From Microcaldota archaeon (GTDB lineage Archaea; Micrarchaeota; Micrarchaeia; Anstonellales; Bilamarchaeaceae): a DNA stretch of 64,000 nt. The translations under genes and the position numbers were made by a program. Positions 61,532 to 64,000 of this stretch are shown piece after piece. Each line of letters begins with the position of its first letter. Positions within the stretch are counted from its first letter, which is position 1. Under the pieces are notes generated by a model. It was not told where the DNA came from, searched no databases, and was given only the letters and a program-made list of their open reading frames with translations. The stretch covers positions 53,151 to 117,150 of the forward strand of contig JAKEGJ010000029.1 of assembly GCA_022627495.1 (NCBI GenBank), written 5' to 3'.

Positions 61532-62022
61532 TTGACCACCAGCATTCCGGGCCTGAACATGCGCATCCCGCAGTTGTACTCATATGCTCCAGCATCGGTT
61601 GGCGTGAACTCCACCACATCCTCCTCCCCGTTTCTGGATAACGCCTGAATCCCAAGGCCGTATATGTAGAACCACCTTCCGCATCCCGCGCCTGATTCAG
61701 CTGTGAAATGCAGACGCACAGGCACGCCTTTTTTGACCGTAATCTCCTGAACGTCGTACTCCCCCCCCGCAAGGGCCCGGACATAGATGTCCTGGATTTG
61801 CGGCGAGACGGCTCCGAAGCTGTCATTGCCCCCACCCTGGCCCTCCGGAGCCGCCCCGATGCCGCCTATTGCTCCAGCCCTGGGCCCCATGGCGGATGCC
61901 AAATCCGCCTGCGCGCCTGCGTAGCCCTCTGCGCTCAATATCATCGCTCCCGCACCTATTGCCAGAATAATCCCGCCAAGCAGTACGAGCGTTGTTTTTT
62001 GGATTTTTATCATATCGGGCAT
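61528..62022 (-). CDS. membrane-anchored cupredoxin-like copper protein
   Basis: 164 residues: an N-terminal anchor (about 10-30), a Gly/Ala linker, then a cupredoxin-like beta-domain with EITVKKGVPVRLHF and the C-terminal metal-binding loop YNCGMRMFRPGM. A second Cys lies in ESGAGCGRW. It faces outside and probably binds copper for the following transporter genes. GGGTGA ribosome site. Confidence 0.82.
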   Translation of the reverse strand: MPDMIKIQKTTLVLLGGIILAIGAGAMILSAEGYAGAQADLASAMGPRAGAIGGIGAAPEGQGGGNDSFGAVSPQIQDIYVRALAGGEYDVQEITVKKGVPVRLHFTAESGAGCGRWFYIYGLGIQALSRNGEEDVVEFTPTDAGAYEYNCGMRMFRPGMLVVK

Positions 62023-62045
62023 GCATTCACCCTGGGGTTCCCCGA

Positions 62046-62087
62046 TGTTTCATTCCGCTGAAACAATATATATTAAATCATGAAACA
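62046..62087. promoter_or_regulatory. TGTTTCA/TGAAACA operator between copper genes and regulator
   Basis: A perfect inverted repeat, TGTTTCA-TTCCGC-TGAAACA, at 62046-62065, plus a third half-site TGAAACA at 62081-62087, flank the TATA stretch AATATATATTAAAT of the divergent regulator. Likely binding sites for that regulator, controlling both directions. Confidence 0.65.
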
Positions 62088-62102
62088 AACAGATTCTTCG
62101 TC

Positions 62103-62585
62103 ATGGACAGGCGCAAGGATATAGTGCTGGGGCTCATTGTCATATCCGTTTTCATATTCCTAATCACCGTCCTTGTCTTCGCCTATGCCATATCCGCCCA
62201 GGGCATGGAAGTGCCGGGGCTCCTTCGCCCGTTCATGGATTACCACGCGCACTTCATGGTCGTGATGGGGCTTTTCGGCGTCCTCTCCGGCCTAATCGTA
62301 TACAGCCTCCTGAACGCGACAATCGAAAAGCAGAAGCATGCCGTCAGGACCAATATGGGCATAATCATGAAGTTTTTGGCTGAGGAAGACCGCGAGGTCG
62401 TCCGGCTGCTCCTGGAAAAGGAGGGCATGACAACCCAGAGCGAGATTGCCCGCCTTCCTGGCATGTCGCGGCTCAAGGCGCACCGCGCTGTGAAGAAGCT
62501 CGAAGGGCGCGGAATAGTGCATGTCGAAAAATACGGAAAGATAAACATGATACGGGTAGTCGACGAATTGAAGGATGCGGTGTAG
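62103..62585 (+). CDS. membrane-anchored winged-helix regulator
   Basis: 160 residues from the ATG at 62103. Two N-terminal hydrophobic spans (about 8-30 and 48-70) are followed by a cytosolic winged helix (about 90-160: EEDREVVRLLLEKEGMTTQSEIARLPGMSRLKAHRAVKKLEGRGIVHVEK). It may sense a signal at the membrane and repress or activate the divergent copper genes through the operator between them. Confidence 0.82.
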   Translation: MDRRKDIVLGLIVISVFIFLITVLVFAYAISAQGMEVPGLLRPFMDYHAHFMVVMGLFGVLSGLIVYSLLNATIEKQKHAVRTNMGIIMKFLAEEDREVVRLLLEKEGMTTQSEIARLPGMSRLKAHRAVKKLEGRGIVHVEKYGKINMIRVVDELKDAV

Positions 62586-62633
62586 GGGAATCGGTGCAGA
62601 AAGCAGGCGTTGCCGTCCCTATCGTGCCATCCG

Positions 62634-63824
62634 TCAGCCGCCGAAAAGGTTCTTTTTCAGAATCCCAATGACGCTTTCCGGGTTCGGCCCGAGCTTGATT
62701 AGCGTTGTCTGCCCCCTGATGCCCTTGCCGCTCGGCGTTGTCACAATCATGCCAAGCGTCTCAAGGTCGTTTAGGTATTCCTTGTACCAGCGGGAGCTGC
62801 GCGGCCTTTTCCGGGCGCTCTTGCACGCCCGTTCGTATTCCTCATAGACCTCTCCGGAGAACAGGAAGCCGCTGTCCACGCCTTCCAGGCGCGAATACCT
62901 GCTTCCGGAGCCGGTGAGCGTCGCAATCGCATACAGGACCAGCTGGTGCATCTCCGGGAGGGTGTTGATAGTTTCAAGCGTCAAATCCAGCTCGACTTTT
63001 TTCCTGGCGTTTTCCACGTCATCATCGGTGACCTTCCCCTTCCCGTCCTGCTGGGCCATCTCCCCGGCCTTGTTGAGAAGCTTGAGCGCGTATCGCGCGT
63101 CCCCGCTTTCCTGCGACGTGATAGCCGCAGCGAGGTTGATTGCGCCGTTTTCCACGACTCCCGCCTCGAAGCCTTCCTCGACCCTCTGCTCAAGTATCCT
63201 CTTCAGCTGCTCTGCGGTGTATGGCTCGAAAATCATCTCGGTCTCGTACAGGCTGCTCCGGCTCCGGGCATCCAGGGAATCCTTGAATGACAGGCGGTTG
63301 GAGATGCCGATTATGCTCACCCCGCCCTTCTTTATCTCGTCGTTGGAGCGCGTCATGGTGTAAACCAGCTCGTCCAGGTCCTTGACCATGTCTATCTCGT
63401 CTAGAATGACGACCAGCTGTTCACCGCCGGAGGCGATTTCGACTAGCTTCTCATAAAGGAACGGGAGCCCGAATCCGGATTTCTCCAGTTCAGGTATGTA
63501 GCCCTTGAGTATCCTCTGGAGAATCCGGTACCTGGAGTTGTATATCCTGCAGTTCACATAATGCATGCTCGTCTTGCCTGCAGACTGGGCCGAAATGAAC
63601 TCGTCCATCACCTTTTTCGTAGTGCAGGTCTTACCGGTCCCGGTCTTGCCATATATAATCAGGTTGCGCGGCTTCTGGCCTTTAAGGGCCGGGGAGAGGA
63701 CCGAGCGTATCTCGTGCATCTGCTGCTGCCTGTAGGGCAGGTCCTTGGGCACATAATGGGGCGAGAGGACCGAGAGGTCCCTGAAGATGGATTTCTCTGA
63801 AAGGATTTTATCAAAAGAAGCCAT
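62634..63824 (-). CDS. cdc6: Orc1/Cdc6 replication initiator (chromosomal)
   Basis: 396 residues. AAA+ motifs are Walker A GKTGTGKT, Walker B LVVILDEIDMV, sensor 1 GISNRL and sensor 2 GDARYALKLL; a C-terminal winged helix starts near 300. It binds origin repeats and loads MCM. Standard length for a chromosomal copy, unlike the shorter element copy at 28.8 kb. Archaeal orc1 genes often lie next to an origin. Confidence 0.95.
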   Translation of the reverse strand: MASFDKILSEKSIFRDLSVLSPHYVPKDLPYRQQQMHEIRSVLSPALKGQKPRNLIIYGKTGTGKTCTTKKVMDEFISAQSAGKTSMHYVNCRIYNSRYRILQRILKGYIPELEKSGFGLPFLYEKLVEIASGGEQLVVILDEIDMVKDLDELVYTMTRSNDEIKKGGVSIIGISNRLSFKDSLDARSRSSLYETEMIFEPYTAEQLKRILEQRVEEGFEAGVVENGAINLAAAITSQESGDARYALKLLNKAGEMAQQDGKGKVTDDDVENARKKVELDLTLETINTLPEMHQLVLYAIATLTGSGSRYSRLEGVDSGFLFSGEVYEEYERACKSARKRPRSSRWYKEYLNDLETLGMIVTTPSGKGIRGQTTLIKLGPNPESVIGILKKNLFGG

Positions 63825-63859
63825 GGGAGTCCATTCTCAGGAAACATTTTTAAGCCATA

Positions 63860-63892
63860 CTTCCACTATTCGGCCCATCCCCGCTTCCACTA
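63860..63892. other. possible origin motifs near orc1/cdc6
   Basis: CTTCCACTA occurs twice, at 63860-63868 and 63884-63892, upstream of the orc1/cdc6 gene. It resembles one half of the archaeal origin recognition box (TTTCCACTGG). Only two short copies are visible before the window ends, so this is weak. The rest of 63825-64000 has no gene I can support. Confidence 0.3.
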
Positions 63893-64000
63893 ATCGCTTT
63901 CTGTGATTCCTTATAAATGTGACACCTCGAAGGTTCGCATCAGATTTCATATCAGCCCACCTCGGAGCATTCCATCACAACCTTGGCATTGTGGTGGAGC

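Overview
The window is archaeal chromosome. It encodes aIF2-gamma directly downstream of S6e, TFE, Sec61-beta, two Orc1/Cdc6 proteins, a pyruvoyl-dependent arginine decarboxylase and a beta-CASP RNase. Two tRNA genes carry introns at the canonical archaeal position. Many starts sit about 25 bases below a TATA box (leaderless) or after GGTGA-type ribosome sites. The mix of informational genes, short single-domain proteins and many unrecognised membrane proteins suggests a euryarchaeal or DPANN-type lineage (Micrarchaeota/Diapherotrites-like), but I cannot fix the taxon from sequence alone.

Layout. (1) 1-7.7 kb is GC-rich host DNA: the end of a large surface protein, a beta-CASP nuclease with a MIP18-type Fe-S factor, a tandem ACT protein, a PIN nuclease, a DUF4349 protein, an M24 peptidase and a flavin reductase. 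(2) About 7.74-34.28 kb is an integrated element next to tRNA-Leu(UAA), with its tyrosine recombinase beside the tRNA. It is more AT-rich and mosaic. It holds an MNT/HEPN toxin-antitoxin pair, a radical SAM protein, a hairpin-dense non-coding stretch, and a long prokaryotic Argonaute in one operon with a UvrD-type helicase/RecB-type nuclease and a 48-residue protein. That operon diverges from a CARF-type (DUF6293-like) winged-helix regulator. Next come an HNH nuclease with two adenine methyltransferases and an RHH protein, a TSPPY methyltransferase, a five-gene conjugation-like membrane module (two VirB2-like pilins, a surface protein, a VirB6/TrbL-like protein, a VirB4 ATPase), an Orc1/Cdc6 plus mini-histone operon, an Lrp regulator and a GmrSD-type (DUF262/DUF1524) restriction protein. 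(3) 34.3-64 kb is GC-rich host DNA: a PAC2 protein, Sec61-beta, an HD phosphohydrolase, PurB, a five-gene membrane operon built around a HerA/VirB4-like ATPase (41.5-48.0 kb), TFE, a RuvC-like protein, a GT4 glycosyltransferase, PdaD, S6e/aIF2-gamma, tRNA-Ser(GCU), ArsM, a copper operon with a divergent membrane-anchored regulator, and Orc1 with possible origin motifs at the right edge.

The two most interesting things are the element's Argonaute/helicase-nuclease/CARF cluster, and a class of tRNA-linked hairpins. The clearest case of the latter is a 67-bp tandem array ahead of tRNA-Ser. Each array unit begins with the tRNA's own 5' bases and folds into a hairpin whose outer stem copies the acceptor stem and whose inner stem varies with compensating changes.
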